From contig SIAG01000006.1 in the NCBI GenBank assembly GCA_009691925.1, positions 1-26,616 of the forward strand: a stretch of 26,616 nucleotides of DNA. The letters run 5' to 3'. This document shows positions 25,565 through 26,616 of the stretch, piece by piece. Each line of letters opens with the position of its first letter. Within the stretch, counting starts at the first letter, position 1. The translations under genes were made by a program, and so were the position numbers. The notes under the pieces were generated by a model that was given only the letters and a program-made list of their open reading frames with translations, did no database searches and had not been told where the DNA came from. The stretch is from Planctomycetaceae bacterium (lineage in GTDB: Bacteria; Planctomycetota; Planctomycetia; Pirellulales; UBA1268).

Positions 25565-26616
25565 TCAGACCCCGACCGGCGCCCGGGCCCCGTCGGCGGT
25601 CGTCCGGCGGACGAGTGCCAGCACGCCGAGGAGCGTGACCACCGCCACGGCGTAGGGAAGGACCCGCGACGGATGGAGCGTGAACAGCACCGACCCGCAA
25701 AACGGCCCGAGGATCCGCCCTAGCGAGGCGAACGACTGATTGACGCCGAGAACCTCCCCTTGGTTCGCCGGATCGGCATGGCGGGAGATGAGCGACGAGA
25801 CCGACGGATTGACGAATGCGAATCCCCACACCGACAGCCCGGCAGCGGCATAGAAAAGTCCGCGCACCAACGACGACGAGAGCCCCTCCCCGGCGCTGCT
25901 GTGGACAATCCCCGCCACCGCGCCGACCACCGCCAGGCCGGTGGCCATCAACAGCAGCCCGACGGTCAGCAGCCGTGTCTCCGACACCCGCTTCGCGAGT
26001 GGACGGTAGCTGCCGCCGGCGAGCATGAGCACAAAGCCAATGCCGGCGAAGACGAGGAAGTTGTCGTCGTCGGACATCCCGAAGGCCTCCTCGGTGAGGC
26101 GGGCGAGCGTGGCCTCGAAGTTGGCAAAGGAGAAGATCGAGAGAAAGTAGATGAGCACGAGGGCCCCAACCGCCGGGATCGCGAGGACGCGGGCCGAACG
26201 GCTGACGCTGAAAAAGTCCTTGGCGGCCCGGTTCGCCGGATCGCGGGTCTCGCGGAAGACGAAGAACGCGAACAGGAACGCCACCGCGGAGAGGGCCGAG
26301 GCGAGGGCCCCGACCGCCCACGGCTGGTCGTTGAAGAGCCGCATTCCGAAGTAGGCGATCAGCGGGCCGAGCGTGAAGCCGGCCCCGAAGGCGATCCCGA
26401 TCAGCGCCATCCCGCGGGAGCGATTCTGCGGGGTCGTGCAGTCGGCGATCACCGCGGCGGCGGTTCCCACGCTCGCTCCGGCGATCCCGGCGCCGATCCG
26501 GGCGAGCATCATCAGGCCAAGCGCAAGGGCAGCCCGCTCCGGCGGAATGGTCACGGCAAACCCGTAGAGGGCGTAGAACACGACCGACCCGGCCAGGCTG
26601 ATGAGGAGCATCGGGC
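25565..26616 (-). CDS. major facilitator superfamily transporter, 5'-truncated by the window edge
   Basis: The reading frame runs off the window end, so the N-terminus (probably two helices and the usual Gly-x-x-x-Asp-Arg loop) is missing; the visible ATG at 26611 sits inside the gene. About 350 residues remain. At least ten hydrophobic segments are seen, for example LAGSVVFYALYGF, LGLMMLARIGAGIAGA, FAGIGFVLMLAGG, LLLMATGLAVVGAVAG and AAGLSVWGFAFVNPSV. ARIGAGIAGASVGTAAAVIAD and NRSRGMALIGIAFGAGFTLGP are typical of the TetA/MdtG-like drug:H+ antiporter group. Substrate is unknown. The stop lies 25 bp before the chelatase start, suggesting co-transcription and perhaps a role with a tetrapyrrole or metal compound, but this is only context. 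Confidence 0.85.
   Translation of the reverse strand, partial: PMLLISLAGSVVFYALYGFAVTIPPERAALALGLMMLARIGAGIAGASVGTAAAVIADCTTPQNRSRGMALIGIAFGAGFTLGPLIAYFGMRLFNDQPWAVGALASALSAVAFLFAFFVFRETRDPANRAAKDFFSVSRSARVLAIPAVGALVLIYFLSIFSFANFEATLARLTEEAFGMSDDDNFLVFAGIGFVLMLAGGSYRPLAKRVSETRLLTVGLLLMATGLAVVGAVAGIVHSSAGEGLSSSLVRGLFYAAAGLSVWGFAFVNPSVSSLISRHADPANQGEVLGVNQSFASLGRILGPFCGSVLFTLHPSRVLPYAVAVVTLLGVLALVRRTTADGARAPVGV

Overview
The window looks like chromosomal DNA from a high-GC planctomycete, probably of the Pirellulales type (inference). The best evidence is the set of families found almost only in that phylum: PSCyt1/PSCyt2/PSD1 (DUF1549 + DUF1553) heme proteins, two DUF1501 proteins, a DUF1552 protein and a PSD3/PSD5/PSD4/PSCyt3/PSD2 (DUF1587/1595/1592/1588/1585) protein. 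Genes are densely packed with short gaps. The largest non-coding stretch is 229 bp (12144-12372) and it carries a 19-bp tandem repeat. No rRNA, tRNA, insertion sequence or CRISPR array was seen.

Positions 1-8619 (+ strand) are mostly housekeeping and envelope-precursor genes. They are the 3' part of a Kdo transferase (waaA), metK, a planctomycete-type membrane protein of unknown function, an unlisted 37-residue single-span membrane protein, a UDP-sugar pyrophosphorylase, a mannose-1-phosphate guanylyltransferase, a secreted alpha/beta hydrolase, ruvX and a YeeZ-like NAD(P)-binding protein. Kdo transfer plus UDP- and GDP-sugar supply suggests LPS or surface-glycan synthesis. From the hydrolase through ruvX and the YeeZ-like gene to the DUF1552 gene, each start codon overlaps the previous stop as ATGA, so these four genes look translationally coupled.

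Positions 8616-21468 (+ strand) hold five consecutive genes for exported proteins, arranged as three pairs of one heme-c-type protein and one Tat-type or alkaline-phosphatase-like partner: DUF1552 with DUF1592-type; PSCyt1-PSCyt2-(LamG-like)-PSD1 with DUF1501; PSCyt1-PSCyt2-(F5/8C-like)-PSD1 with DUF1501. The two large PSD1 proteins share one scaffold but carry different carbohydrate-binding-like domains at the same place. This block is the best candidate for an undescribed system: a secreted, redox-linked apparatus with exchangeable ligand-binding modules, possibly for polysaccharide processing. The function is inferred.

Positions 21500-26616 (- strand) converge on that block. They hold a secreted esterase/peptidase-like hydrolase, a Tsp/Prc-type C-terminal processing protease, a two-domain CbiX-type chelatase and the 3' part of a major facilitator transporter. 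The last two form a tight pair ending in a probable intrinsic terminator.
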